A program made the translations under genes and the position numbers. The notes beneath the pieces were generated by a model. The model saw only the letters and a program-made list of their open reading frames with translations. It did no database searches and was not told the DNA's origin. This document shows, piece by piece, positions 17,001-26,764 of a stretch of 64,000 nucleotides of DNA. The stretch is from Psychroflexus tropicus DSM 15496 (GTDB lineage Bacteria; Bacteroidota; Bacteroidia; Flavobacteriales; Flavobacteriaceae), in the NCBI RefSeq assembly GCF_000378765.1, contig NZ_KB905343.1, positions 314,914 through 378,913 on the forward strand, written 5' to 3'. The stretch's first letter is position 1. Every line of letters starts with the position of its first letter.

Positions 17001-19628
17001 ATGTCAAGTAAAGTAGAATATAATTCGAAAGAATCTGAACAAAAGTGGTATTCTTATTGGGACGAGCACAATTTTTTTCATTCTGAAGTAGATGAAAGAG
17101 AGCCTTATTCCATTGTTATTCCACCTCCAAATGTCACTGGAGTTTTACATATGGGACATATGCTTAATAATACGATTCAAGATGTTCTGGTTCGTCGAGC
17201 TAGACTGCTTGGTAAAAATGCCTGTTGGGTGCCTGGTACAGATCACGCTTCGATTGCCACTGAGGCGAAAGTGGTTGCTAAACTTAAAACTGAAGGGATT
17301 TCAAAGTCAGATCTTACCCGAGACCAGTTCTTATCACATGCCTGGGAGTGGACTAATGAATATGGTGGTAAAATTTTAAACCAACTTAAAAAATTGGGTG
17401 CTTCTTGTGATTGGCAAAGAACTAAATTTACCCTTGACGATGACATGTATGAATCTGTGATAGATTCTTTTATAAATCTTTATAATAAAGGATTGATTTA
17501 CAGAGGCTATCGCATGGTGAATTGGGATCCTGAAGCCCAAACCACTCTGTCTGATGAAGAAGTGATTTACGAAGAAAAACAAGGCAAATTATACTTTATT
17601 TCTTACCCACTAGAAAATTCTGATGAGAAATTAACTATTGCTACAACGAGGCCCGAAACCATATTTGGAGATTCTGCAATATGTATCAATCCTAAGGATG
17701 AGCGCTTCACTCATCTTAAAGGCAAAAAGGCAATCGTACCTATTGTAGGGAGAATCATTCCTATTATTGAGGATGAATACGTAGAAATGGAATTTGGAAC
17801 AGGCTGCTTGAAAGTAACCCCCGCCCATGACGAAAATGATAAAACCTTAGGAGAAAAACATAAACTAGAGGTGTTTGATATTTTTAACCCCGATGCAACA
17901 CTCAATAGTTTTGGTTTGCATTATGAAGGACAAGATAGGTTTGAAGCTAGAAAAAATTTTGTAACTGAACTTGAGGAAAAAAACTTTGTCATCAAAGTTG
18001 AAGACTATACCAACAAAGTAGGAACATCAGAACGTACTAAAGCGGTTATAGAGCCAAGATTATCTGACCAGTGGTTCTTAAAGATGAAAGATTTAGCTAA
18101 GCCAGCTATAGAAGCAGTTTTGAAATCAGATGATATAAAATTACACCCCAAAAAATTTGAAAATACTTATAGAAATTGGATGGAGAATATTCGAGACTGG
18201 AATATTTCTAGGCAATTATGGTGGGGGCACCAAATTCCTGCTTATTACTTTGGCGATGGCGAAGACGATTATGTGATTGCAAAAACCAAAGAAGAAGCTT
18301 TAGTAAAAGCAAAACAAAAATCTGAGAAGTCCATCAGCTTAGAAGATTTAAAGCAAGATGAAGATGTACTAGATACCTGGTTCTCTTCTTGGCTTTGGCC
18401 TATGAGTGTTTTTGATGGCATAAGACATCCTGAAAATGAAGAATTTAAGTATTATTACCCTACCAATGATCTGGTAACAGGTCCAGATATTTTATTTTTT
18501 TGGGTAGCTCGAATGATCATGGCAGGCTATGAGTACACAGATAAAAAACCATTTGAAAATGTTTATCTCACTGGCTTAGTGAGAGATAAGAAAAGACAAA
18601 AAATGTCGAAATCTCTGGGAAATTCTCCAGATGCTTTGGAGTTGATAGAGAATTACAGTGCCGATGGAGTGAGAGTAGGATTACTTTTAAGCAATGCAGC
18701 GGGTAATGATTTACTCTTTGATGAAGCACTTTGCCAGCAAGGTAAAGGCTTTAGTAATAAAATCTGGAACGCTTACAGGCTGATTACCTCTTGGACTGTA
18801 GATGAAAATTTGCTCCAACCCGAATCTTCTAAGAAAGCTATAGATTGGTATAGTTCAGTATTTCAGGAAAAGCTCGTAGAGCTAGAAGATCATTATAGCA
18901 AATACAGGATTTCTGATGCTCTCATGACCAGTTATAAATTAGTTTGGGATGACTTTTGCTCTTGGTTTTTGGAAATTATAAAACCTGGTTATGAGCAGCC
19001 TATAGATAAAAGCACTTTAAGCGCTGCTATCTCTTTATTTGAAGATAATCTCAAAATTTTACACCCTTTTATGCCATTCGTAACAGAAGAAATCTGGCAT
19101 CAAATTCAAAAAAGAAAGCCAGAAGACGCGCTTACTGTTTCTAAGTGGCCAAAACTTCATTCTTTCGATAAACAAATTATCTCCGAATTTACCTTTGCTT
19201 CTGAAGTCATTTCTGGCATTAGAACTATAAGAAAGGAGAAAAATATTTCCTTTAAAAATAAGATTGATTTGGTTGTTATTAACAATGAATCTGCAAACAG
19301 AACAATGGATTCTATCATCTCAAAAATGGGTAATATCCAAGATCTTACTTATTCTGATGCTGGAATGGAAGGTAGCCTTACTTTTAGGGTGAAATCCAAC
19401 GAATATTTTATTCCGGTTGACGGAGCCATCGATGTAGAAGCTGAAAAGGAAAAACTAAAAGAGGAGCTAAATTATTATAAGGGATTTTTAAAGTCTGTGG
19501 AAAAAAAGCTTTCAAATGAGAGATTTGTTTCAAACGCTCCAGAAAAAGTGGTTGCAATTGAAAAGCAAAAGAAAGAGGACGCTTTAGCTCAAATTGAAAC
19601 GATAAGTAAGAGTCTAGAAAATCTCTAA
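17001..19628 (+). CDS. valS: Valyl-tRNA synthetase
   Basis: It charges tRNA-Val. The 875-residue enzyme has the class I HIGH-type motif in NVTGVLHMGHML (about 45-56), the CP1 editing domain with TTRPETIFGDSA, the WFSSWLWP block, and the catalytic KMSKS in KRQKMSKSLGN. The C-terminus ends in a coiled-coil arm (about 805-875), as is usual. A weak -7-like TAATTTCG lies at 16973-16980, 20 nt before the ATG. It is followed by a strong terminator. Confidence 0.98.
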   Translation: MSSKVEYNSKESEQKWYSYWDEHNFFHSEVDEREPYSIVIPPPNVTGVLHMGHMLNNTIQDVLVRRARLLGKNACWVPGTDHASIATEAKVVAKLKTEGISKSDLTRDQFLSHAWEWTNEYGGKILNQLKKLGASCDWQRTKFTLDDDMYESVIDSFINLYNKGLIYRGYRMVNWDPEAQTTLSDEEVIYEEKQGKLYFISYPLENSDEKLTIATTRPETIFGDSAICINPKDERFTHLKGKKAIVPIVGRIIPIIEDEYVEMEFGTGCLKVTPAHDENDKTLGEKHKLEVFDIFNPDATLNSFGLHYEGQDRFEARKNFVTELEEKNFVIKVEDYTNKVGTSERTKAVIEPRLSDQWFLKMKDLAKPAIEAVLKSDDIKLHPKKFENTYRNWMENIRDWNISRQLWWGHQIPAYYFGDGEDDYVIAKTKEEALVKAKQKSEKSISLEDLKQDEDVLDTWFSSWLWPMSVFDGIRHPENEEFKYYYPTNDLVTGPDILFFWVARMIMAGYEYTDKKPFENVYLTGLVRDKKRQKMSKSLGNSPDALELIENYSADGVRVGLLLSNAAGNDLLFDEALCQQGKGFSNKIWNAYRLITSWTVDENLLQPESSKKAIDWYSSVFQEKLVELEDHYSKYRISDALMTSYKLVWDDFCSWFLEIIKPGYEQPIDKSTLSAAISLFEDNLKILHPFMPFVTEEIWHQIQKRKPEDALTVSKWPKLHSFDKQIISEFTFASEVISGIRTIRKEKNISFKNKIDLVVINNESANRTMDSIISKMGNIQDLTYSDAGMEGSLTFRVKSNEYFIPVDGAIDVEAEKEKLKEELNYYKGFLKSVEKKLSNERFVSNAPEKVVAIEKQKKEDALAQIETISKSLENL

Positions 19629-19650
19629 TCTCATAAAAGGTCAATTAAAA

Positions 19651-19686
19651 AAGCTCCTTATACTTCAATTATAAGGAGCTTTTTTA
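19651..19686 (+). terminator. Intrinsic terminator after valS (bidirectional)
   Basis: The stem AAGCTCCTTAT pairs with ATAAGGAGCTT around a short loop, with a run of T on the right and a run of A on the left. It can therefore stop valS from the left and the reverse ACBP gene from the right. Confidence 0.85.
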
Positions 19687-19714
19687 AATATCACTATCGT
19701 AAACCTTTTTGAAC

Positions 19715-20020
19715 CTATTTCAACTTAAATTCATCACCTAAATATTTCATTGCAAGTTTGATGTAATTAATTTTTGATTCTCTTTCAGAAAATTTTTTAA
19801 CCTGGAACATCGCATTTGCTTTAAAAGCACTTATCAATCGTTCTTCATCAATTGGATTTTGAGAAGCATTTAATTCAGAATCATCTTTAGCATGCTTATA
19901 GTAGGCATAAAAATAAAGCAAAACATCTTGAGGGAATTTCTTCTTCGTTTCACTCACTTTTTTATAAGCTAATTGAAATAAGTCTTCTAGGGCAATATCT
20001 GAATAGTCATTGAAATCCAT
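19715..20020 (-). CDS. Acyl-CoA-binding protein (ACBP) domain protein
   Basis: A 101-residue all-helical protein that probably binds long-chain acyl-CoA in the cytoplasm. The fold is suggested by FPQDVLLYFYAYYKHAK and SAFKANAMFQVKKFSERESKINYIKLAMKYL, matching the ACBP helices with the conserved tyrosines and lysine. It lies 1 nt after psd and downstream of cdsA, so it sits with phospholipid synthesis, which fits an acyl-CoA role. It is divergent from eukaryotic ACBP. Confidence 0.78.
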   Translation of the reverse strand: MDFNDYSDIALEDLFQLAYKKVSETKKKFPQDVLLYFYAYYKHAKDDSELNASQNPIDEERLISAFKANAMFQVKKFSERESKINYIKLAMKYLGDEFKLK

Positions 20021-20021
20021 G

Positions 20022-20675
20022 TTAAGCCATTTTAGAAATAATAGACTGGCCTCCCTTTACTTTATCATTAATTTTTACAGATATATTGGCATCTACTGGT
20101 AAGAATAGGTCAACTCTGGAACCAAATTTAATAAATCCAGAATCATTTCCCTGTGTAGCATAATCAGTGTCTTTGGCATAATTAACTATTCGTCGAGCTA
20201 CCGCTCCTGCAATTTGTCTAAAAAGAACCTGGCCGAATTTTTTAGAATCGACAACTACCGTTGTTCTTTCATTTTCTTCACTAGATTTTGGGTGCCAGGC
20301 GACAAGAAATTTACCAGGATGATATTTGCTATAAAGGATTTTGCCTCCAATAGGATATCTTGTGACATGGACATTAAGTGGTGACATAAAAATAGACACT
20401 TGTATACGTTCTTCATTCACAAACTCGGGCTCAAATACCTTTTCGATAGCAACCACTTTTCCATCAACAGGAGCAAGAATATGATCTTCATTTTTGTTGA
20501 TGACTCGTTTTGGGTTTCTAAAAAATTGAGCGATAAGAATAAACAGTATAAAGGTCAAAGCAAATACGAGTGTGATGATCCACTGCTTGTTAAAAATAAA
20601 ATTGGATAACAGGTTAATAATTATTAAGGAGATAAGGCTTATCGCCAATATTTTGTGACCTTCTTTATGAAACAT
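20022..20675 (-). CDS. psd: Phosphatidylserine decarboxylase
   Basis: It makes phosphatidylethanolamine, the main phospholipid of the group. The 217-residue proenzyme is the short type. Two hydrophobic helices lie at about 8-50, then APVDGKVV, SIFMSPLNVHVTRYPIGGKI and the self-cleavage site FGSRVDLF near residue 190, where the serine becomes the pyruvoyl group. The gene overlaps the end of cdsA by 11 nt, consistent with cdsA-psd coupling. Confidence 0.95.
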   Translation of the reverse strand: MFHKEGHKILAISLISLIIINLLSNFIFNKQWIITLVFALTFILFILIAQFFRNPKRVINKNEDHILAPVDGKVVAIEKVFEPEFVNEERIQVSIFMSPLNVHVTRYPIGGKILYSKYHPGKFLVAWHPKSSEENERTTVVVDSKKFGQVLFRQIAGAVARRIVNYAKDTDYATQGNDSGFIKFGSRVDLFLPVDANISVKINDKVKGGQSIISKMA

Positions 20676-21465
20676 AGTCTATTAATATGATGAAAATGAA
20701 AACAAATGTACTAGAAAAAAGCATACTATCCATTCGGTCAAAAATGCCACCGTGTCCAGGCATAATTTTACCACTGTCTTTTACGTCTGCTTTTCTTTTG
20801 AATTTGGATTGCACTAAATCGCCGAGCGTTCCAAATATACTAACGATAACGGCAAGTACTATCCAGGCCCACCAAGGCAACAATCCAACGTACATGAATA
20901 TAAAATAACTTACAACTACAGAAGCGACTGCACCGCCAATAAATCCTTCTATTGTTTTTTTAGGTGAAATTCTTTCAAACAGTTTATTCTTTCCGAAGTT
21001 TTTGCCCACTAAGTAAGCGAAAGAATCATTTGTCCAGATCAATACAAAAGTCCCGATAAGAACGTATTCATAATCTGTTTTGAACACAGGAATCATCGTT
21101 AAAAAAATGATGGAAGGGACTATATAGAATAAAGTCAATAGGTGCTTTCTACCATCAAATATTGGTATGTCATTAAGTGTATACAAATCTCTCAATAAAA
21201 AAAACTTTACCACAAGAGTCATTGCCATGTAGGTGAGAAGTAAAGGCATATATACTTCTGTGAAATTGAAATAATAAAGCAATACTACAAGTGAAATGTA
21301 AGAGATGATATTCCTAAAATCTAAAAGGGATTGAAATTCTTTTAAACAGATAAAACCTACCAAAGTAAAAAACAACAAAAGCAAATAATGGCTTAAAAAT
21401 GCAGTGGATACTATGACGGCAATATATAAGGCACCAGTAATGCTCCTTTTAAGAATTTCAGACAT
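20665..21465 (-). CDS. cdsA: Phosphatidate cytidylyltransferase
   Basis: It forms CDP-diacylglycerol, the precursor of phosphatidylserine and other phospholipids. The 266-residue membrane protein has about seven to eight helices and the C-terminal signature KRKADVKDSGKIMPGHGGIF DRMDS (about 225-250), including the aspartate pair of the family. It feeds the pathway completed by the overlapping psd gene and follows the LUD-domain gene with a 3-nt gap. Confidence 0.95.
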   Translation of the reverse strand: MSEILKRSITGALYIAVIVSTAFLSHYLLLLFFTLVGFICLKEFQSLLDFRNIISYISLVVLLYYFNFTEVYMPLLLTYMAMTLVVKFFLLRDLYTLNDIPIFDGRKHLLTLFYIVPSIIFLTMIPVFKTDYEYVLIGTFVLIWTNDSFAYLVGKNFGKNKLFERISPKKTIEGFIGGAVASVVVSYFIFMYVGLLPWWAWIVLAVIVSIFGTLGDLVQSKFKRKADVKDSGKIMPGHGGIFDRMDSMLFSSTFVFIFIILIDYVS

Positions 21466-21468
21466 TCG

Positions 21469-22074
21469 CTATAAATCTTCTAACAGGAGCAAATATAAAT
21501 TTTTTGGGGTACTTCCGTAAGACATGAAATCAGAATCTTGATTTTTATCGAAAGTTTTAATTGTAGTAATATTAGTGGGAAGATTTCTATTCTGTCTGCT
21601 ATTGATTTTTTGTAAGCCTTCACCAATTGTTTTGATAAGTTGACTAGTTTTAGCAACAATTATAAAGTTTAGGGGTAGGTCAGCAAGTTTTTTATCTCCC
21701 ATCTGACTAGAACTCACTAGTATAGCGCCAGTATTAGAAATTAAAAACTCACAATCAGACAAAAAGAAACAGGCCTTCAGATTTTTATTAAATTTGAGCT
21801 TTGTATGATCAAATTCTTTACTTAATTGATCTTTGCTACAATAGACTTCGCAGGTCTCCCAACCATTTTCTTTTAATATTTCGGAGAAATTTAATCGCAT
21901 TTCATTTTCATCTTCACAATACAAAAACTTGCCTCCGTTACTTTTAAAATTATGCATAAACTCTTCATCGGTTGGAATTTCTGGCTTTGGCATAAATTTG
22001 CCAATTTCATTTCCATTCTCATCCGTAACTTCATTATTAGATTCGAGCCCTAAAAGACGTTTTATGAAGTTCAT
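21469..22074 (-). CDS. LUD domain protein (lactate-utilization family)
   Basis: A 201-residue protein of the LUD/LutC-like superfamily: a short N-terminal segment (MNFIKRLLGLES), then a Rossmann-like domain with FLSDCEFLISNTGAILVSSSQMGDKKLADLPLNFIIVAKTSQLI. In LutC these residues belong to an L-lactate oxidation complex, but no lutA or lutB is nearby, so that role is not supported here. I preferred ATG 22074 to ATG 22110 because one -7 box lies between them. It sits between ftsH and cdsA, an arrangement I recall from other flavobacteria. Confidence 0.82.
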   Translation of the reverse strand: MNFIKRLLGLESNNEVTDENGNEIGKFMPKPEIPTDEEFMHNFKSNGGKFLYCEDENEMRLNFSEILKENGWETCEVYCSKDQLSKEFDHTKLKFNKNLKACFFLSDCEFLISNTGAILVSSSQMGDKKLADLPLNFIIVAKTSQLIKTIGEGLQKINSRQNRNLPTNITTIKTFDKNQDSDFMSYGSTPKNLYLLLLEDL

Positions 22075-22095
22075 AAAAATTGCATAATATTTATC

Positions 22096-22120
22096 CAAAT
22101 ATACATTCAATTCAAATATA
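22096..22120 (-). promoter_or_regulatory. Two tandem -7 boxes upstream of the LUD gene
   Basis: The minus strand carries TATATTTG twice, at 22120-22113 and 22103-22096. The nearer box is 21 nt before ATG 22074. Well-placed TTG elements are not obvious, so one or both may be chance in AT-rich DNA. Confidence 0.35.
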
Positions 22121-22157
22121 AAAAAAACCTGAAGTTGAAAATGTCAAATTCAGGCTT
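22121..22157 (-). terminator. Intrinsic terminator after ftsH
   Basis: On the minus strand CCTGAATTTGA pairs with TCAACTTCAGG (one mismatch) around a five-base loop and is followed by eight T. It separates ftsH from the LUD gene. Confidence 0.7.
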
Positions 22158-22189
22158 TTAAACTTTAATTAATAACTTAAGGAAATAAT

Positions 22190-24238
22190 TTAAGAACTAC
22201 TCTCTACTGTATTATCTTCTTTTTCTTCATTATTTTCTGAATCACCTGTGTTACCATTTTCTTTAGATTTAGCCTTTTTTCCTTGATATGCATTAATCAT
22301 TTCAGGCTTTTTAAAAGGCCTTTCACCAAAAATCTCCACAAGATTATCCTTAAAGATGACTTCTTTTTCTAGTAGCAATTCAGCTAATTCAGTTAATTTA
22401 TCCTTATTCTCTTCAAGAATTTTAATTGCTCTTTGATACTGTTCTTCAATTATTTTTGAAATTTCTTCGTCTATCAATTCTGAGGTCTTATCACTATAGG
22501 GTTTAGTGAAATTATATTCAGACTGACCAGAAGAATCATAATAAGTCAAATTACCAATTTTATCATTCAAGCCATAAATAGTTACAATGGCTTTGGCCTG
22601 TTTTGTAACTTTCTCTAAATCACTTAGCGCACCAGTAGAAATTTTACCAAAAATGACTTTTTCTGCAGCTCGCCCACCCATAGTTGCGCACATTTCATCC
22701 AGAATTTGCTCAGTTCTTACAATTTGACGTTCTTCCGGTAAATACCAAGCAGCTCCGAGAGATTGACCCCTCGGTACTATGGTAACCTTTACAAGTGGCG
22801 CCGCATATTCCAACATCCAGCTCACAGTAGCATGACCTGCTTCATGAAAAGCAATAGCTTTTTTCTCTTCCACAGACATGATTTTATTTTTCTTTTCAAG
22901 TCCTCCAACAATTCTATCAACTGCATCTAAGAAGTCTTGCTTACCCACTGCTTTGCTATCATTTCTCGCTGCTATTAATGCCGCTTCATTACATAAGTTG
23001 GCAATATCCGCACCAGAAAATCCAGGTGTTTGTTTAGCTAAAAATGAAGTATCTAGTTCGTCAGCTACCTTTTTGAGAGGTTTTAAGTGAACTTCAAATA
23101 TTTCTTCTCTTTCCCTTACATCAGGTAAATCCACATAAATTTGTCTATCAAATCTACCAGCCCTCATCAAAGCTTTGTCGAGAACATCAGCTCGGTTGGT
23201 AGCTGCAATCACAATCACATTTGTATTTGTTCCAAAACCATCCATCTCAGTAAGAAGTTGGTTGAGAGTGTTTTCTCGCTCGTCATTGGATCCAGACATA
23301 TTTCCTTTACCTCTAGATCGACCAATAGCGTCTATTTCATCAATGAAAATGATGGAAGGAGATTTTTCCTTGGCTTGTTTAAACAAGTCTCTTACTCTGG
23401 ATGCACCAACTCCTACAAACATTTCAACAAAATCAGATCCCGACAGAGAAAAGAAAGGAACTCCAGCTTCACCTGCTACAGCCTTAGCTAATAATGTTTT
23501 ACCTGTTCCTGGAGGACCTACTAGTAATGCTCCTTTTGGAATTTTACCTCCTAAGTTGGTATATTTATCTGGATGTTTCAAGAAATCTACTATTTCCTGA
23601 ACTTCATCTTTAGCTCCTTCTAATCCAGCAACGTCTTTAAAGGATGTTTTTATGTCTTTTTTCTCATCAAAAAGCTTAGCCTTGGATTTTCCTATATTGA
23701 AGATTTGACCTCCAGGTCCACCGCCACCGCCTTTACTCATTCTCCTCATGATAAAAATCCAAATACCTACAATTAGGATAATTGGGAGTAAGCCGATTAA
23801 AATTTCACTAAAATAATTAGACCTAGTTTCATAGTAAACGCTAGTCGAAATATTTTGCTCTTTTTTAATCTTATCTATGGTGTTTTCAAAATTTTGTAAA
23901 TCACCAAATTCGAAAGAATAATCTGGACTTCCAGATGAGGCAAAGACCTGGTCTTTATTGGTGCCTTTGTGTTCTGGTTTGGATTTTGCTTCGGTAGTAA
24001 GGAATATCTCTGCAACACGCGAATTTTTAATGATATTCACTTTTTCTACATCTCCGTTTCTAAGAAATTTTTCAAATTGTGCAGGACTTGTTTTTTCTGG
24101 ATCACTAAAACCACTTCCGCCAAAAAATTGTACTCCTAAAAATATTGCAATGATACCAATGTAAATCCAGTAAGAATTAAATTTAGGTTTCTTAGGATCT
24201 TTATTAGTATTTTTTTTCTGTGCTGATTTATTAGCCAT
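22190..24238 (-). CDS. ftsH: ATP-dependent zinc metalloprotease FtsH
   Basis: A membrane-anchored AAA+ protease that degrades misfolded membrane and regulatory proteins as a hexamer. The 682-residue protein has membrane spans at about 23-40 and 144-164 with a periplasmic loop between, a Gly-rich linker, Walker A GPPGTGKT (241-248), [12 protein letters not shown], the second region of homology ending [10 protein letters not shown], and the zinc site HEAGH (465-469). The C-terminus is acidic. rsfS lies 17 nt upstream and is probably co-transcribed. Confidence 0.98.
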   Translation of the reverse strand: MANKSAQKKNTNKDPKKPKFNSYWIYIGIIAIFLGVQFFGGSGFSDPEKTSPAQFEKFLRNGDVEKVNIIKNSRVAEIFLTTEAKSKPEHKGTNKDQVFASSGSPDYSFEFGDLQNFENTIDKIKKEQNISTSVYYETRSNYFSEILIGLLPIILIVGIWIFIMRRMSKGGGGGPGGQIFNIGKSKAKLFDEKKDIKTSFKDVAGLEGAKDEVQEIVDFLKHPDKYTNLGGKIPKGALLVGPPGTGKTLLAKAVAGEAGVPFFSLSGSDFVEMFVGVGASRVRDLFKQAKEKSPSIIFIDEIDAIGRSRGKGNMSGSNDERENTLNQLLTEMDGFGTNTNVIVIAATNRADVLDKALMRAGRFDRQIYVDLPDVREREEIFEVHLKPLKKVADELDTSFLAKQTPGFSGADIANLCNEAALIAARNDSKAVGKQDFLDAVDRIVGGLEKKNKIMSVEEKKAIAFHEAGHATVSWMLEYAAPLVKVTIVPRGQSLGAAWYLPEERQIVRTEQILDEMCATMGGRAAEKVIFGKISTGALSDLEKVTKQAKAIVTIYGLNDKIGNLTYYDSSGQSEYNFTKPYSDKTSELIDEEISKIIEEQYQRAIKILEENKDKLTELAELLLEKEVIFKDNLVEIFGERPFKKPEMINAYQGKKAKSKENGNTGDSENNEEKEDNTVESSS

Positions 24239-24255
24239 TCTCTTTATCTCTTAAT

Positions 24256-24627
24256 TTAGTAATTCGACTCGATAGAGGTTATTTTAGCATCACCCCACAA
24301 ACTTTCTATATCGTAATACTCTCTTGTTTGGTTTTGAAAGATGTGTACCACTACATCAACGTAGTCCATAAGCACCCATTGAGAATTTTCAAGTCCTTCT
24401 ACGTGCCATGGTTTATCTTGCAGTGCTTTACTTACGCTCTTTCTAACTGAGCTTTCTATAGCATCAACCTGTGTATTTGAATTTCCGGAACATACAATAA
24501 AATAATCACAAACGGTATTGTCTATCTCTCTTAAATCTATAATATCAATTTGATTCCCTTTTACTTCTTCAATACCTTGAATTATATGTGTAATAAGTTT
24601 ATCTACTTGCTCTTTTTTTGTACTCAT
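24256..24627 (-). CDS. rsfS: Ribosome silencing factor RsfS
   Basis: It binds ribosomal protein L14 and blocks subunit joining when nutrients are scarce. The 123-residue length is normal. The family signature DYFIVCSGNSNTQVDAI and the C-terminal VLMDYVDVVVHIFQNQTREYYDIESLWGDA are clear. It is the first gene of a reverse unit with ftsH and is divergent from birA. Confidence 0.96.
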   Translation of the reverse strand: MSTKKEQVDKLITHIIQGIEEVKGNQIDIIDLREIDNTVCDYFIVCSGNSNTQVDAIESSVRKSVSKALQDKPWHVEGLENSQWVLMDYVDVVVHIFQNQTREYYDIESLWGDAKITSIESNY

Positions 24628-24647
24628 TAAAAATTTTAATTTTAACG

Positions 24648-24655
24648 CAAAAATA
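24648..24655 (-). promoter_or_regulatory. -7 box upstream of rsfS-ftsH
   Basis: The minus strand reads TATTTTTG, 20 nt before the rsfS ATG, in the divergent region shared with birA. No clear -33 TTG at proper spacing. Confidence 0.35.
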
Positions 24656-24715
24656 GGTTATTAATCCCTTTTTTTGCGCCAGTTAACAAAAGATTATTCG
24701 ATATCTAATCATTAT

Positions 24716-25447
24716 ATGATAGTAGTCAAAGTTGATGCCATAAGTTCTACTAATGCATTTTTAAAAGAATATATTAAAACTCATTCTGAGAAAAAAATGT
24801 ACTGTATAAGTGCCTTTCACCAAACCACTGGTAAAGGCCAAAGAGGCACGATCTGGTCTACCGAAGCTGGAAAAAACTTAACATTTAGCGTGTATCTCCC
24901 TGGCATTCGTAACATACACCAAAACACATTTAAGTTGAGTGCGCTTGTTGCTTTAGCACTTACAAAAGTGCTAGAAAGGCATGACATTCCTAAACTTTCC
25001 ATTAAATGGCCAAACGACATCCTGTCACGTCAATATAAAATAGGAGGGATTCTTATTGAAAATATGATGACCCAAAATAAAGATGGAGCCAGTATAATAG
25101 GAATTGGATTAAATGTAAATCAAACCTACTTTCCTGAGGTTCCTAAAGCATCATCTTTAAAATCAATTATGAATGCAAGCTTTAATTTAGATGAACTGCT
25201 AAATGAAATTTTAATAGAAATGGAAAGTATTCCAAATCAATTTAATACATTGAGCTACTCCGATGTGATTAAAGACTACTATAAGCGACTTTTCAAATAC
25301 AAGGCTGTAAGCATGTTTCAATTTCCAAATGGTCAATTACTTCAAGGACTTCTGAGGGGTGTCGATGAGTATGGCAAATTGATAGTAGAATTTGATAATG
25401 ACCGTGTAGCGAATTTTGATATCAAAGAAATCAAGATGATTTACTAA
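24716..25447 (+). CDS. birA: Biotin-[acetyl-CoA-carboxylase] ligase
   Basis: It attaches biotin to the carboxyl-carrier protein of acetyl-CoA carboxylase. The 243-residue protein lacks a DNA-binding N-terminal domain, so it is a class I enzyme without repressor function. Visible are AISSTNAFLKEY, the biotinyl-AMP loop KGQRGTIWS, LSIKWPNDIL and KIGGILIE, then a small C-terminal SH3-like domain. ATG 24716 was chosen over TTG 24674 because the catalytic domain begins right after it in related proteins. Confidence 0.94.
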   Translation: MIVVKVDAISSTNAFLKEYIKTHSEKKMYCISAFHQTTGKGQRGTIWSTEAGKNLTFSVYLPGIRNIHQNTFKLSALVALALTKVLERHDIPKLSIKWPNDILSRQYKIGGILIENMMTQNKDGASIIGIGLNVNQTYFPEVPKASSLKSIMNASFNLDELLNEILIEMESIPNQFNTLSYSDVIKDYYKRLFKYKAVSMFQFPNGQLLQGLLRGVDEYGKLIVEFDNDRVANFDIKEIKMIY

Positions 25448-25471
25448 AAGCATGAATATAGGGAATGGATT

Positions 25472-26557
25472 CTAAAATGTATATCCAATTCTTAAGTCAA
25501 AGAAATCGGCAACATGTCCATGAGCTTTTAGATTGACTCCTGCAAACAGGTGTTTTGTAAAATTATAGGTAATCCCATAGCGTTGATAAATATCGTTTCT
25601 CACGTTAAAGTCTTTATAGTAGTAAATTCCAAACTGCTGACTAAAAGTCACCTTTCCAAGCCAAAACTCATGACCCAAGAGTCCTGCAGCCTGAATAAAA
25701 TTGTTATCTAATCCATTAAGCCGAATATTTTCACGTCTGGCGTAGTCCAGAATTAATTCTGTACCCAAAGACAGGGCACTTCTTTTACCAATCCATCTAC
25801 TATATTGTCCTGACACTCCAAAAACGTAAAAGGTTTCCTGTTGTTCAAGATCAATATCATTCCAGCTTGAAAAATAAGCTAAACTTATCCTGGACTTTGT
25901 TTCAGGAGGCTGCCGGTTTTCTATTTTTTGGAAATCTGGATACTCTACAGCTTCAAGGCTTTTGTTCAGACTCAAGTTGAGTGAAGGAAAATTCAAACCT
26001 TTATTGGGCGACTTTACTCCTCCGTTGGAAGTGTGATTGTATTTTATGAGCATACCAACATCCAATTGCTCTGTAAGCCGGTAATTTAAACCCATCCCAA
26101 CCATAATTGCAAAGCTTAGGTCGGTACTATAGGAAAGATTATCGGGATTGTTCTCCACGTCATAAGGATTGCTTAGGTAGGCTCCACCTAATCCAGCTCT
26201 GAATTTTAAATTAAGCCTTTTGTGAGTCCTGAAGTAAGGTTCTACAAAGCCCATTGCAAGTAAACCATTGCCAAGTATCTCAGGATTATCCCAACGCCAG
26301 AAAGCGATTTCAGCTCCGACTTTAGGAATACAATTACAAAACTCCCAGGCACTTTTAGATAGCAGCATCTTACCCCATTCTAAACCTATACCAATAGGAA
26401 AGGCATCATCAAAAGCTCTGAGATTCTCGGAGTGTTTTAAAATATAACCATAATCAAAATTAACTCCAAGACTTGTTTTGGTGTTCTTAGGCTCTACCTG
26501 AGCCAAAGAGTTAAAACTAAGTAATGAAATGATTACTGCACAAATAAGTTTTTTCAT
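25472..26557 (-). CDS. PagL-type lipid A 3-O-deacylase / acyloxyacyl hydrolase
   Basis: An outer-membrane beta-barrel enzyme predicted to remove a fatty acid from lipid A. The 361-residue protein has a signal peptide (1-20, ending SLAQ), alternating beta-strand pattern, the active-site motif YNHTSNGG (His175, Ser177) and a C-terminal strand ending in phenylalanine after GHVADFFDLRIGY, typical of barrel proteins. It is roughly twice the length of PagL from Pseudomonas, as is usual in Bacteroidota. ATG 26566 is an alternative start. Confidence 0.82.
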   Translation of the reverse strand: MKKLICAVIISLLSFNSLAQVEPKNTKTSLGVNFDYGYILKHSENLRAFDDAFPIGIGLEWGKMLLSKSAWEFCNCIPKVGAEIAFWRWDNPEILGNGLLAMGFVEPYFRTHKRLNLKFRAGLGGAYLSNPYDVENNPDNLSYSTDLSFAIMVGMGLNYRLTEQLDVGMLIKYNHTSNGGVKSPNKGLNFPSLNLSLNKSLEAVEYPDFQKIENRQPPETKSRISLAYFSSWNDIDLEQQETFYVFGVSGQYSRWIGKRSALSLGTELILDYARRENIRLNGLDNNFIQAAGLLGHEFWLGKVTFSQQFGIYYYKDFNVRNDIYQRYGITYNFTKHLFAGVNLKAHGHVADFFDLRIGYTF

Positions 26558-26713
26558 AATTATCATAATCTAAGCATAAATATAAGGTTAAGATTCTTAG
26601 ATATTGCTAAGCCATTATAATTATACATATCGTCATGCTTAGCCCTAAATTCGAAGTTGAAAAATTAATACAGAAAAAAATAAAACTATTTTATAAATTA
26701 TAATTGAAATGTG

Positions 26714-26721
26714 TATATTTG
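26714..26721 (+). promoter_or_regulatory. -7 box of rpsU
   Basis: TATATTTG lies 43 nt before the rpsU ATG. The region upstream is AT-rich and has no clear TTG at -33. Confidence 0.5.
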
Positions 26722-26764
26722 CAATTCCAAAATTTTAAGTCAACAGTAAATAATTAATCATTAT

